A stretch of 64,000 bases of DNA from Acidobacteriota bacterium (GTDB lineage Bacteria > Acidobacteriota > Blastocatellia > Pyrinomonadales > Pyrinomonadaceae), in NCBI GenBank assembly GCA_003385635.1, contig QQUY01000001.1, forward strand, positions 558,001 to 622,000, written 5' to 3'. Below are positions 8,090 to 16,530 of this stretch, piece after piece (position 1 is the first letter of the stretch; every line of letters starts with the position of its first letter). A model generated the notes under the pieces. The model saw only the letters and a list, made by a program, of their open reading frames with translations. It had not been told where the DNA came from and searched no databases. The position numbers were made by a program, and so were the translations under genes.

Positions 8090-10216
8090 ATGAACAAGAT
8101 TCTGCGTTCGATCGCATCCGTTTTGCTGATCCTTACCGCGTGCACCGCAGCCGCGCACTCACAGGACGATATGAAACCACCCGTTGCTAAGAAGGAACCG
8201 AAAGTCACCAATGTCCACGGGCAGACCCTGACGGACAATTACTTCTGGATGAGAGACCGGAACGATAAGAAATCTCCGGCGATCATCGACTACCTGAAGG
8301 CCGAGAACGAATACACGGATGCAGCGATGAAGCCGCATCGGGAATTTGTTGAAGGGCTTTATGAAGAAATGCTCGGGAGGATCAAGCAAACTGACCTCAG
8401 CGTGCCATACAAGTACGGAGAATACTGGTACTACTCGAAAACGATCGAGGGCAAGCAATACCCCGTCTATATGCGGAGCACAACACGCGACGGGAAGGTT
8501 TCCCAGACCCTGCTTGATCAGAATGAGATGGCGAAGGGGTATGACTTTTTTTCGATCCGGAGCCTGCGCGTAAGTGATGATGGAAAGAAGCTCGCTTATT
8601 TGATCGATACCACCGGCTACCGGCAGTACGTGCTTCAGGTCAAGGACCTGGAAACGGGGAACATCCTTCCCAACCGGATCGAAAGAGTGACCACCGTCAA
8701 CTGGGCGAGCGACAACAATACGCTTTTCGTCACGACAGAGGACGATTTATCAAAAAGATCTGATAAGTTTTGGCGCCACGACCTGAAGTCGAACAAGACC
8801 GTGCTGATCTATGAAGAGAAGGACGTCCTGTTCAATATCTACGCCGGAAGGACCAGGGACGGAAAGTACATCTTTCTGGACTCGAATGCGAAGACGATGG
8901 ACGAATACCGGTACGTTCCCGCGGACAAACCAGCAGCGGAGCCTGTTGTAGTGCTCGCGAGGGAAGAGGGGCACGAGTACAGCGTTGACCATTACGAAGG
9001 CGATTTTTACATCACCACGAACCGCGATGCCGAGAATTATCGAGTGGTCAAGGTGCCGGTAGAAGACCTATCCCAATCCGGTTGGCAGGACTTCATTCCA
9101 CACAACCCGGACATCATGATCGAGGGAATCGACTTCTTTAAAGGATACGCGGTCGTTTCCGAGCTCGAAAACGGTTTGGAGTACCTTCGGGTGATAGATC
9201 TCAGCAACGGAAAGTCCAGGCGAATCGACACGCCCGAGAGCGTCTACACGATGGGAATGGCCGGCGGCAATGCTGAGTTCGACACACGGACGATAATGTT
9301 CAATTACGGTTCGATGATCACTCCGAATTCGACCTTCGAGTACGATCTGAAAACCGGAGAGCGAAAGCTCTTAAAACAACAGGAAGTATTGGGCGGCTAC
9401 GACAAGACGAAGTATGAAACGGAGCGTGTCTGGGCAACCGCGAGGGACGGGGTAAAGGTGCCGGTCTCGATCGTAAGGAAGAAAGGTGTGAAGCTCGACG
9501 GCAGCGCGCCGATGTTGCTATATGCTTACGGATCTTACGGTTTCTCGATCACACCCAACTTCTCAACGGTAAGGCTGAGCCTGCTTGACCGGGGAATGAT
9601 CTTCGGAATAGCCCACATCCGAGGCGGAGGCCTGCTAGGCGAAAAATGGCGGCAGGATGGCCGCATGTTCAAAAAGCTCAATACGTTTTACGATTTCGTC
9701 GACTGCTCGAAGTGGCTTGTTAAGAACAAGTACACATCAGCCGACAAGCTCGTGATCCAGGGAGGAAGCGCTGGGGGAATGTTGGTGGGAGGAGTGGTCA
9801 ATATGGCTCCTGAAGCGTACAAGGCCGCTATCGTTCAGGTTCCCTTTGTGGATGTGATCAACACGATGATGGACGAATCGCTTCCCCTGACGACCGAAGA
9901 ATGGATCGAATGGGGCAATCCGAACGAGAAGGAAGCTTTCGATTACATGATCCGGTACTCGCCATATGACAACGTCGCCGCGCAGGAATATCCGAACCTG
10001 CTTGTGATGATCTCGCTGAACGACAGCCAGGTTCCATATTGGGAGGGTGCGAAGTTTGCGGCCAAGGTGCGGGAGCTGCAAACAGGGGATGCCCAGGTCC
10101 TTTTGAAGACCAATATGGGAGGCGGACACGGTGGCGCAAGCGGGCGGTATGACCAGCTGAAGGACACGGCTTTTGTTTACGCATATGCGTTGACCCAGGT
10201 CGGGATCACGAACTAG
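8090..10216 (+). CDS. Oligopeptidase B / prolyl oligopeptidase family serine peptidase (S9A), exported
   Basis: The 708-residue protein has the S9A layout. An N-terminal beta-propeller opens VNVHGQTLTDNYFWMRDR-like and ends near residue 400. An alpha/beta hydrolase domain follows. The catalytic triad is visible: Ser560 in GGSAGG, Asp645 in LNDSQVPYW and His680 in GGHGG. The N-terminus (about 1-24) is a signal peptide, and its LTAC at 15-18 fits a lipobox, so it may be a lipoprotein. AAGGAG precedes the start. S9A enzymes cleave peptides of up to about 30 residues; oligopeptidase B prefers basic residues at P1, but specificity cannot be read from the sequence. It is divergent from the sigma-factor unit across 279 bases. 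Confidence 0.9.
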   Translation: MNKILRSIASVLLILTACTAAAHSQDDMKPPVAKKEPKVTNVHGQTLTDNYFWMRDRNDKKSPAIIDYLKAENEYTDAAMKPHREFVEGLYEEMLGRIKQTDLSVPYKYGEYWYYSKTIEGKQYPVYMRSTTRDGKVSQTLLDQNEMAKGYDFFSIRSLRVSDDGKKLAYLIDTTGYRQYVLQVKDLETGNILPNRIERVTTVNWASDNNTLFVTTEDDLSKRSDKFWRHDLKSNKTVLIYEEKDVLFNIYAGRTRDGKYIFLDSNAKTMDEYRYVPADKPAAEPVVVLAREEGHEYSVDHYEGDFYITTNRDAENYRVVKVPVEDLSQSGWQDFIPHNPDIMIEGIDFFKGYAVVSELENGLEYLRVIDLSNGKSRRIDTPESVYTMGMAGGNAEFDTRTIMFNYGSMITPNSTFEYDLKTGERKLLKQQEVLGGYDKTKYETERVWATARDGVKVPVSIVRKKGVKLDGSAPMLLYAYGSYGFSITPNFSTVRLSLLDRGMIFGIAHIRGGGLLGEKWRQDGRMFKKLNTFYDFVDCSKWLVKNKYTSADKLVIQGGSAGGMLVGGVVNMAPEAYKAAIVQVPFVDVINTMMDESLPLTTEEWIEWGNPNEKEAFDYMIRYSPYDNVAAQEYPNLLVMISLNDSQVPYWEGAKFAAKVRELQTGDAQVLLKTNMGGGHGGASGRYDQLKDTAFVYAYALTQVGITN

Positions 10217-10233
10217 ACCGTTCGAATTAGTCG

Positions 10234-10272
10234 AAAAGAGGCCGGCGATCTTTTGATCAGCCGGTCTCTTGT
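10234..10272 (+). terminator. Terminator of the S9A peptidase gene
   Basis: AAGAGGCCGGCGATC is followed by TTTT and then GATCAGCCGGTCTCTT. This gives a long stem with one bulge and one G-U pair, beginning 18 bases after the stop and followed by a T-rich tail. Confidence 0.7.
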
Positions 10273-10414
10273 TGTCCGGATTCAATACAAAAAACTCGAC
10301 AATCCCCTTTCCGCTTCGCTATACTTGAAAAGTCGAGCGCATGTCCTGTGCGCATTGCCTGATCCGCAGGCGACTCCCGATTCCTTACAACTGACAATTT
10401 GGGATCTGATCTGG

Positions 10415-12655
10415 ATGATCCGCCATTCAAGAATTAATAAGCCGCTGATGTGGCTCATCATTAGTGCCGGTGCGCTTAGCGCCGCGGCCGGAGCGTATTT
10501 CGTCAGAACCGAGTACGCGAGCGCTGCGCTTCTGTTTATCGCCGGCGCAAGTATCCTTCTCAGTTGGATCACTCACGTAAGGCTTGCGAGATCCGGAATC
10601 TATTTCACTCTCTCTGAGGTCCTCGTCTTTCTCTGGCTGGTAACCTTCGGGACAGGGATCGCGACTCTTCTCGCTATTTCCGAGGCCGTGATCGCTGCCT
10701 ATTCCTACTGGCGTAAAGAAAACGAAGTATTGTGGTACAACCTCGCCGTCGCGGGTTCACTGGCTGGGATCGCGACGGTGTCAACCGGTTTGTTGGTCGA
10801 GTATTTCTTTGGAGTCATACCGGAAGCAGCCACGATGGCGGGTGATACTAACCTCGTCCTTTTGCTCGCGGTAATGGTCGGATCGCAATTCGCCATAAGA
10901 TCCATTCTGCTCGCAATGCACTCCGGCGCGGGTGAGACAAGAGAGGTCTGGAAGGTCTGGTTCGAGCGCTGCCTTAACGGATTTGCACTCTACGTTATCG
11001 GAGGCCTCGCGGCGGGAATGATCCTCAGAGCCAGTCATGGACGGGACCTGCTTCTGATCGTCGTCGGCCTACTGATAGGTGGCGTCGTCTTCTTCACCTA
11101 TCGGAGATACGTCCACGAGATCCGCCAGAACCTAGAACGTGCTGAGGCTGCCGAAAAGGGCAGGGCCCAAGAGGCCCGGTCTCACGTCGCAGCGCTGGAA
11201 GATCAGATCGCGAAACTGGAGACAGCTGAAAAGGAGCTTAGCCGCAGCGAAGCGAGGTTCAGGCGCGCGGCTTACCACGATCCGCTGACGGATCTTCCCA
11301 ACCGCAGATTCCTCGAGCTCGAGCTGGAAAAGTCGGCCGGAAGGATCAGAAAGACAGCGAACTACAGCTTCGCCACGCTCTATCTCGATCTCGACAGGTT
11401 TGGTTCGATCAATGAGAGCCTGGGCCGGGAAGTCGCCGACCAGTTTCTTATCGGGATTGGCGAGAGATTGACGGGACTCACCCGCGAGAACGATTTTCTT
11501 GCCAGGGCTTCGGACGACGAATTCGTCATTCTTCTTTCCGATGTTTCGAACGAGGGCGATGCCCTTCATTTTGCTGATCTCGTCCGACGGAAGCTCTCGG
11601 CACCGTTCAACATAGACGGGAAGATCCTGTTTGCGAATGCGACCTCGGGCGTCGTCGTCTGCAATTCCGTGGCCGGCTGCGGCGATGCATTGAGAAAAGC
11701 CCAGATAGCTATGCAGGAAGCGAGGTCGGCAGAGAAGCCTTACCTTGTTTTCGATGAGGCGATGTACAGGTCTGCAATGAACAGGCTTCAGATCGAGAAC
11801 GATCTTCACGGGGCGCTTGATAGGAATGAGTTCGAGCCTTATTTCCAGCCGATAGTCGACCTTGAAACGCTGGAAACAGCAGGTTTCGAGGCGCTTGTTC
11901 GCTGGAATCATCCCAATCGAGGTCTGGTCCCTCCAGGCGAGTTCATCCCGGTGTGCGAGGCGTCGGGAATGATAATCCCGCTGACACAGTGGATGATCGA
12001 AGAAGGGTGCAGAACCCTGACCAAGTGGCACCAGAAAGGCGGCAATTCTTCAAACATCTTTATGAGCGTCAATCTTTCTGCCAAGGATTTCGCCGGTAAG
12101 GGTCTCGTGGAGCACGTCGAGCATTGTCTGAAGGCATCAGGAATCAAACCATCTTGTCTTAAGCTCGAGATAACCGAGAGCGCGATCATGACCAACTCCG
12201 AGAGTGCGATCAAGATGTTGAAAGAGCTGAAAGATCTCGGGGTGATGCTCAGCATCGATGACTTCGGTACCGGATACTCGTCGCTCAGTTATCTCCATCG
12301 ATTCCCGGTCGATGCGCTGAAGGTCGATCGTTCCTTTGTAGGATCCATGGAGTTCGGCAGTGAGAACGGCGAGATCGTCCGGACCGTGATTACGCTTGCC
12401 AAGCTGCTCGGTATGAAGATCATTTCGGAAGGGATCGAGACCATTCATCAGCTCCACCAGCTGAAGATCCTGAAATGCGAATACGGCCAGGGGAACTTGT
12501 TCTCCGTTCCGGTGCGAACGCCCGAGGCCGAGGCGATGCTGGATGATCCGAATCGTTGGCGACGGCTCGATCCGAATGCGAAACGGATCTCGGTGCCGTC
12601 ACCGCCGCTCGAGAACCTGCCTGACTTTCATCAGAGTACCGGCCCTGTGCAATAG
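10415..12655 (+). CDS. Membrane-bound GGDEF-EAL protein, probable c-di-GMP phosphodiesterase
   Basis: From the ATG at 10415 the protein has 746 residues. The frame stays open upstream to 10253, but that part overlaps the peptidase terminator and looks untranslated. About seven or eight hydrophobic segments (residues 10-230) form a membrane sensor, followed by a coiled coil (about 235-280). The GGDEF domain (about 285-440) has SDDEF at 366-370 in place of GGDEF, so cyclase activity is doubtful. The EAL domain (about 455-700) keeps E492-A-L, DDFGTG with D615/D616, KVDRSF and SEGIET, so phosphodiesterase activity is expected. The degenerate domain may bind GTP as a regulator, as known for some hybrid proteins. 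Confidence 0.9.
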   Translation: MIRHSRINKPLMWLIISAGALSAAAGAYFVRTEYASAALLFIAGASILLSWITHVRLARSGIYFTLSEVLVFLWLVTFGTGIATLLAISEAVIAAYSYWRKENEVLWYNLAVAGSLAGIATVSTGLLVEYFFGVIPEAATMAGDTNLVLLLAVMVGSQFAIRSILLAMHSGAGETREVWKVWFERCLNGFALYVIGGLAAGMILRASHGRDLLLIVVGLLIGGVVFFTYRRYVHEIRQNLERAEAAEKGRAQEARSHVAALEDQIAKLETAEKELSRSEARFRRAAYHDPLTDLPNRRFLELELEKSAGRIRKTANYSFATLYLDLDRFGSINESLGREVADQFLIGIGERLTGLTRENDFLARASDDEFVILLSDVSNEGDALHFADLVRRKLSAPFNIDGKILFANATSGVVVCNSVAGCGDALRKAQIAMQEARSAEKPYLVFDEAMYRSAMNRLQIENDLHGALDRNEFEPYFQPIVDLETLETAGFEALVRWNHPNRGLVPPGEFIPVCEASGMIIPLTQWMIEEGCRTLTKWHQKGGNSSNIFMSVNLSAKDFAGKGLVEHVEHCLKASGIKPSCLKLEITESAIMTNSESAIKMLKELKDLGVMLSIDDFGTGYSSLSYLHRFPVDALKVDRSFVGSMEFGSENGEIVRTVITLAKLLGMKIISEGIETIHQLHQLKILKCEYGQGNLFSVPVRTPEAEAMLDDPNRWRRLDPNAKRISVPSPPLENLPDFHQSTGPVQ

Positions 12656-12659
12656 ATGG

Positions 12660-14036
12660 TCACGCCTTAATTCCCGGTTCTCCTTCGACGGGAAATGCCT
12701 TTTCATAGACCGACGCGATGTTCAGAAGCAGGTCTTCCGACCAGTTTGGCCCCAGCAGCTGAAGCCCGACCGGCAGACCATCGTCCGTCGTGCCGCAGGG
12801 AACCGACAAGCCCGGTATTCCGGCCAGGTTGGCGGATGCGGTGTAGATGTCGCTTAGGTACATTGCAAGAGGATCGTCCGACTTTTCACCTAGCCTGAAG
12901 GCCGTTGTGGGAGATGTGGGTGTCGCAATCACATCGCAGTCCTGGAAAGCGGTGGAGAAGTCTTTCTTTAAAAGCGTCCTGACCTTCTGGGCCTTTGCAT
13001 AGTATGCGTCGTAATATCCGCTTGAAAGCACATAGGTCCCAAGCATTATCCGGCGTTTGACCTCAGGTCCGAAGCCCTCCTTTCTCGTCTTGAAGTACAT
13101 TTCGCGAAGCTCGTGCGCGTCCTCTGCCCGAAAACCGTATCGAACCCCGTCGTAGCGGGCGAGATTGGAGCTCGCCTCGGCCGTCGCAATAATGTAGTAG
13201 ACCGCGATCGCATATTTTGAATACGGAAGCTCGATATCAACGATCTCCGCCCCCTTAGATTTGAGTCCGTCAAGAGCCGTTTCCACCGAAGACTGAACGT
13301 CGCTATCTAGTCCTTCGCCGAAAAGCGCCCTTGGGACGCCGATCCTTTTTCCCTCGATCGGCTTGCCAAGTGCAAACACGTAGTCCGGCACCTCAACATC
13401 AGCGCTAGTTGCGTCGTTTTCGTCGCGTCCGGCGATAGTCGTCAGCACAGCTGCAATATCTTCTGCCGACCGGCCGAATACCCCGATCTGGTCCAGGGAA
13501 GAGGCAAACGCCACCAGACCATAACGCGAGATCCTGCCGTAGGTCGGTTTGAGGCCGAAGACCCCGCAGAATGATGCTGGTTGGCGGACGGAACCTCCTG
13601 TTTCGGATCCAAGTGCGGCACGGACGATCCCGGAAGCGACCGCCGCCGCAGATCCTCCGGAGCTTCCTCCAGGGACGCGTTCAACATCCCACGGGTTCTT
13701 TACGGGACCAAATGCGGAATTCTCGTTCGACGAGCCCATTGCGAACTCGTCCATGTTGGTTTTGCCGATGATGACCGCGCCTGCATTCTCGAGGCGCTCA
13801 ACAGCCGTAGCGTCGTATTGAGGTTCAAAGTCGCCGAGGATCCGTGATCCGCACGTTGTACGCCTGCCTTTTGTGCAGATATTGTCTTTCACGGCGATCG
13901 GCATTCCTTTCAAAGGCCCTTCGCCCTTCGGTGCCACCTCGTCGTAAACGGACAAAAATGCATTTAGTTCTGGGTTAAGACGGTTCGCCGCATCTATTGC
14001 GGACTTTGCATCTGGATGTCGGTTGTTGTCATTCAT
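12660..14036 (-). CDS. gatA: Aspartyl/glutamyl-tRNA amidotransferase subunit A
   Basis: GatA hydrolyses glutamine and passes ammonia to GatB for conversion of Glu-tRNA(Gln) or Asp-tRNA(Asn). It belongs to the amidase signature family. Lys50 (GMPIAVKDN), cis-Ser125 in [10 protein letters not shown] and nucleophile Ser149 in [11 protein letters not shown] have exactly the spacing known for GatA (75 and 24 residues). The length of 458 is slightly short of the usual 480. The gene lies downstream of gatC with one extra gene between; gatB is not in the window. It ends 4 bases from the convergent GGDEF-EAL gene. Confidence 0.95.
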   Translation of the reverse strand: MNDNNRHPDAKSAIDAANRLNPELNAFLSVYDEVAPKGEGPLKGMPIAVKDNICTKGRRTTCGSRILGDFEPQYDATAVERLENAGAVIIGKTNMDEFAMGSSNENSAFGPVKNPWDVERVPGGSSGGSAAAVASGIVRAALGSETGGSVRQPASFCGVFGLKPTYGRISRYGLVAFASSLDQIGVFGRSAEDIAAVLTTIAGRDENDATSADVEVPDYVFALGKPIEGKRIGVPRALFGEGLDSDVQSSVETALDGLKSKGAEIVDIELPYSKYAIAVYYIIATAEASSNLARYDGVRYGFRAEDAHELREMYFKTRKEGFGPEVKRRIMLGTYVLSSGYYDAYYAKAQKVRTLLKKDFSTAFQDCDVIATPTSPTTAFRLGEKSDDPLAMYLSDIYTASANLAGIPGLSVPCGTTDDGLPVGLQLLGPNWSEDLLLNIASVYEKAFPVEGEPGIKA

Positions 14037-14142
14037 TCAAGTTCTTAATTCTCTTTCTTCAAATAGGGGCGGTCTGGTATCGAAAAGTACGAAGCCAAAG
14101 GGTCTTGTGACGAGCTTGAATCCTAAAGAGGGAGAGACCACG

Positions 14143-14556
14143 TTATTCCCTAGAGCTGACACGATCGACCTTCCAGACAGACTCGTCGCGGACCATATCG
14201 ACCAGGATCTCCCTCTGTTCGTCGCGACTGTCATCCTTCCAGAAAAGGAGGATCTCAAACTGCACCCGTTCAGCCAACTCCCCGCACTCCCCGATCCTGA
14301 AAGCCTTCGGATGATCCGCCGTCTGGGTCAGGTAATCTTCTTCCCCAGCGTCGATCGAGCTCTTCAGGCGATTGGAAAGATATTCGTCGCGGTCTTTTCG
14401 ATACCGCTCATCCGGATCAAATCCTCGATCAAAGTGAAGAGAGTAGAGCTTCTTGAGTTCTCCGCGGGCCTCTATGCACGACTTTGGTTCGAGATTGGGA
14501 ACGCTGCACGTGGAAAACGCGAATAGCGAGACCAAAACTGCAAGCACACTTTTCAT
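14143..14556 (-). CDS. Small exported protein of unknown function inside the gatC-gatA unit
   Basis: The 137-residue protein opens with a short hydrophobic signal (MKSVLAVLVSLFAFSTCS). The Cys at 17 could be a lipid site, although Thr at -1 is not standard. The mature part is charged, with conserved-looking Cys residues in KSCIEARGEL and GECGELAERV, and FEILLFWKDDSRDEQREILVDMVRD near the end. It begins 3 bases after the gatC stop. No family is recognised. A plus-strand frame over the same bases lacks any start signal, so I take the minus reading as real. Confidence 0.6.
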   Translation of the reverse strand: MKSVLAVLVSLFAFSTCSVPNLEPKSCIEARGELKKLYSLHFDRGFDPDERYRKDRDEYLSNRLKSSIDAGEEDYLTQTADHPKAFRIGECGELAERVQFEILLFWKDDSRDEQREILVDMVRDESVWKVDRVSSRE

Positions 14557-14559
14557 TCG

Positions 14560-14841
14560 CTACAGGACCTTTGGAACCCGGAAATGGCCTTCCACGGCGG
14601 ACGGCGCCTGATCCAGGGCTTCATCTTGCGACAGCGACTCTCGGACGCCATCGTTCCGGTCCGCCTTGGTTGCTTCTCCCTCGGGAGTCAGTCCTCCGAT
14701 CGCCGGTTCGGTCGTTTCGGTATCCAGCTCATTGAGCTGCTCGACGTACGCGACTATCTCGTTCATTTGAGGCGCGTACATCTCAACCTCTTCCTCGGAG
14801 ATATCGAGATGCGCCAACTTCGCCACCTTTTTAACATCCAT
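14560..14841 (-). CDS. gatC: Aspartyl/glutamyl-tRNA amidotransferase subunit C
   Basis: The 93-residue protein has the GatC layout: MDVKKVAKLAHLDISEEEVE at the N-terminus, QMNEIVAYVEQLNELDT in the middle helix, and a C-terminal RESLSQDEALDQAPSAVEGHFRVPKVL-type tail whose FRVPKVL is diagnostic. GatC stabilises the GatA-GatB complex. It is read together with a dciA-like gene 27 bases upstream and a small exported protein 3 bases downstream. Confidence 0.93.
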   Translation of the reverse strand: MDVKKVAKLAHLDISEEEVEMYAPQMNEIVAYVEQLNELDTETTEPAIGGLTPEGEATKADRNDGVRESLSQDEALDQAPSAVEGHFRVPKVL

Positions 14842-14868
14842 AAGTTCCCGCCTTTGTTCGATCTGCTT

Positions 14869-15348
14869 CTAAAGTCTCGGACCGATCAATTCCTTTCGGG
14901 CTATGCAATTTGATGCCGCTGCCAGAAAAACCTCTTTCAGCTCAGCATCCTCGATTACTGCCGCTGCCTCTTCCAGGCTTTCGTCCCGTGCGCGAAGGGC
15001 CGCCTCTTGAAATTCCTTGCTCTCCCGGACCCCCGGTTTGACCGTCGCGGCGGTCCTCAAAGCCTCCTCATCAATCACAAACTCGAGGTAGGTAACCGCC
15101 GGCGAACGCAGAAGAGAGTTAAGCCTGAAGATCATCTGTCCGGAAAGCGATTCAAGATGCCGCTTCCACGTAAGGTCGCCGACTGCGATCTTCAGCACTT
15201 TGTCCTCAAGCCCGATGGCCACAGCGCGCCTTGAAAGCGACTCTCCCGCAACTTTCCGCCAAGCGCCAAACAGCACGGCCTGGAGCATCTCTTCGGGAAT
15301 CTCACCCTCGCCGAGAAGTGCGGGAATTGTTCTGAATACGCCTTCCAT
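14869..15348 (-). CDS. DciA-like DUF721 protein
   Basis: The 159-residue protein has the DUF721 core: IPEEMLQAVLFGAWRKVAGE, then SRRAVAIGLEDKVLKIAVGD, TWKRHLESLSGQMIFRLN and a short strand YLEFVID. The W-K-x-V-G and L-x-I-x-V...W pattern is that of DciA, the ancestral loader or operator of the DnaB helicase in bacteria lacking DnaC or DnaI. The C-terminal third is a helical extension rich in Ala and Glu. It is the first gene of the unit leading to gatC and gatA. The start is supported by the absence of better in-frame starts. Confidence 0.8.
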   Translation of the reverse strand: MEGVFRTIPALLGEGEIPEEMLQAVLFGAWRKVAGESLSRRAVAIGLEDKVLKIAVGDLTWKRHLESLSGQMIFRLNSLLRSPAVTYLEFVIDEEALRTAATVKPGVRESKEFQEAALRARDESLEEAAAVIEDAELKEVFLAAASNCIARKELIGPRL

Positions 15349-15414
15349 TTATGATTCGAATGACAGATCTATCCTGTCCCGAAATTCTAAGTTGTGCAGG
15401 CATATTATTCAATT

Positions 15415-15993
15415 ATGGAACTCCCGAGACTGATTCTTGCTTCCGGAAGCCCGAGGCGCTCAGAAATTCTTGGCTTCGTTGGCTGGCAGTTCGATAAACA
15501 AGTCGCAGATATTGACGAAACTCCGCGCGAAGGAGAGTCCCCGGAAACATATGTGGAAAGACTCGCACGCGAAAAGTCATTGGCGGTTGCTGAGAGATCG
15601 CCGGACTCATTGGTTCTCGGTGCCGACACCACCGTCGTTGTCGACGGAAGGATCGTCGGTAAGCCACTTGATATGGATGACGCCCGTGAAATGATCTCCG
15701 ACCTGTCCGGACGCTGGCACGATGTCATCACGGGAGTAGCCGTCACGAAAACATCTCGGAACGGCGACGCACCTGTGACCAGGTCTGCGATCCAGACGAC
15801 AGGAGTGAAATTCTGTGATTTGAGCGCTGAGGAGATAGAGTTCCTTGTTCGGGAAGGCGAACCCATGGACAAGGCGGGAGCCTACGCAGTCCAGGCGCAG
15901 GCGGCGCTGTTCATCGAGGAGATCAGGGGGGATTACTGGAACGTCGTCGGCCTCCCGGTGAGCCTCGTTTACGAGCTTGTCCGATCGTTCTGA
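15415..15993 (+). CDS. maf: Maf family nucleoside triphosphate pyrophosphatase
   Basis: Maf proteins hydrolyse non-canonical or excess NTPs (dTTP/UTP or m7GTP type) to monophosphates. The Met at 15415 gives the canonical beginning MELPRLILASGSPRRSE with the SGSPRR phosphate-binding loop. Further family blocks are ETPREGESPETYVERLAREKS, LVLGADTTVVVDGRIVGKP and WHDVITGVAV. The closing EEIRGDYWNVVGLPVSLVYEL contains the family's G-D-Y-x-N-V-V-G-L-P. The length (192) is standard. Which of the two specificities applies is not settled here. Confidence 0.93.
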   Translation: MELPRLILASGSPRRSEILGFVGWQFDKQVADIDETPREGESPETYVERLAREKSLAVAERSPDSLVLGADTTVVVDGRIVGKPLDMDDAREMISDLSGRWHDVITGVAVTKTSRNGDAPVTRSAIQTTGVKFCDLSAEEIEFLVREGEPMDKAGAYAVQAQAALFIEEIRGDYWNVVGLPVSLVYELVRSF

Positions 15994-16018
15994 AGGCAGG
16001 AAACAGAAGGCAGGTGTC

Positions 16019-16110
16019 AGAATCGGAACCCGGAGCGCCAGCGACGGGCATAACAGAAGTCAGAAGTCAGGAGTCAGAATGGGAACCCGGAGCGCCAGCG
16101 ACGGGCATAA
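16019..16110. repeat. Two tandem copies of dispersed repeat R1 (57-base period)
   Basis: The 29-base core (CCCGGAGCGCCAGCGACGGG plus flanks GGAA and CATAA) occurs at 16025-16053 and 16082-16110. AGAAGTCAGAAGTCAGGAGTCAGAAT-type sequence separates them, itself made of AGTCAG units. The same core and flank recur at 60700. Confidence 0.85.
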
Positions 16111-16135
16111 TACAAGTCAGAAGTCGGGAGTCAGG

Positions 16136-16236
16136 CGACCGCGAAGCGGTCATATGCATTTAGCCGTGGGTCAGCCCGAAGGGCGCAGCCCACGGAAAAA
16201 GGCGGTTCCATGGAGTTTTCGCCGCGTAGCGGCGAA
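16136..16236. repeat. Dispersed palindromic repeat block (family R2)
   Basis: The block contains ACCGCGAAGCGGT, then ATGCATTTAGCCGTGGGT, a CCCGAAGGG hairpin, GCCCACGG, and TTCGCCGC-GTA-GCGGCGAA at 16218-16236. The same order, with different palindrome arms, recurs at 34519-34617. The rest of 15994-16530 shows no gene. Confidence 0.8.
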
Positions 16237-16481
16237 CCCTGTTTGACAATCTTCAGCTAGTTGCGGAAACGAGTTCATCAACCCGGTGGGCGCAAGATGA
16301 AGCTCGCGCGACGCGGAAGAAATGCAGGTGACAAGAGACAGGGGGCAGGAGAGAGGAAACGGGAAACAGTAAACGAAGGGCCCGTAGCTGGACATACAAA
16401 CTTCGACTCAGGTCTTGAAATTCGGAATCTGTAACTTGTAACTTGGAGCTTGGAGTATGGAACTAGGAACTCCGAAAAAGG

Positions 16482-16512
16482 AAGGCCGCCCAACATCGGA
16501 CGGCCTTTGTTT
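16482..16512. terminator. Bidirectional terminator between maf repeats and the redoxin gene
   Basis: AAGGCCG (16482-16488) pairs with CGGCCTT (16501-16507). T-rich tails lie on both strands: TTTGTTTATT on plus, and CCTTCCTTTTTC on minus after the redoxin stop. Confidence 0.75.
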
Positions 16513-16530
16513 ATTCTTAAGCTATAAATT

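Noticed and set aside
10253-10414. N-terminal extension of the GGDEF-EAL gene
   Set aside because: It covers the upstream terminator, lacks membrane character and a ribosome site; the Met at 10415 directly precedes the membrane segments.
11132-12031. Minus-strand frame of about 300 codons opposite the GGDEF-EAL gene
   Set aside because: It is antisense to conserved domains, with no domain or ribosome site of its own.
14023-14526. Plus-strand frame opposite the small exported protein
   Set aside because: It is less plausible than the minus frame, which has a signal peptide and is 3 bases from gatC.
16019-16110. Tandem 29-base repeats as a possible CRISPR array
   Set aside because: There are only two units. 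The intervening sequence is itself repetitive and recurs elsewhere, and no cas gene is present.
15977-16246. Frame through the repeat block after maf
   Set aside because: Its product would consist of translated repeat units (GTRSASDGHN twice), so it is a repeat artefact.
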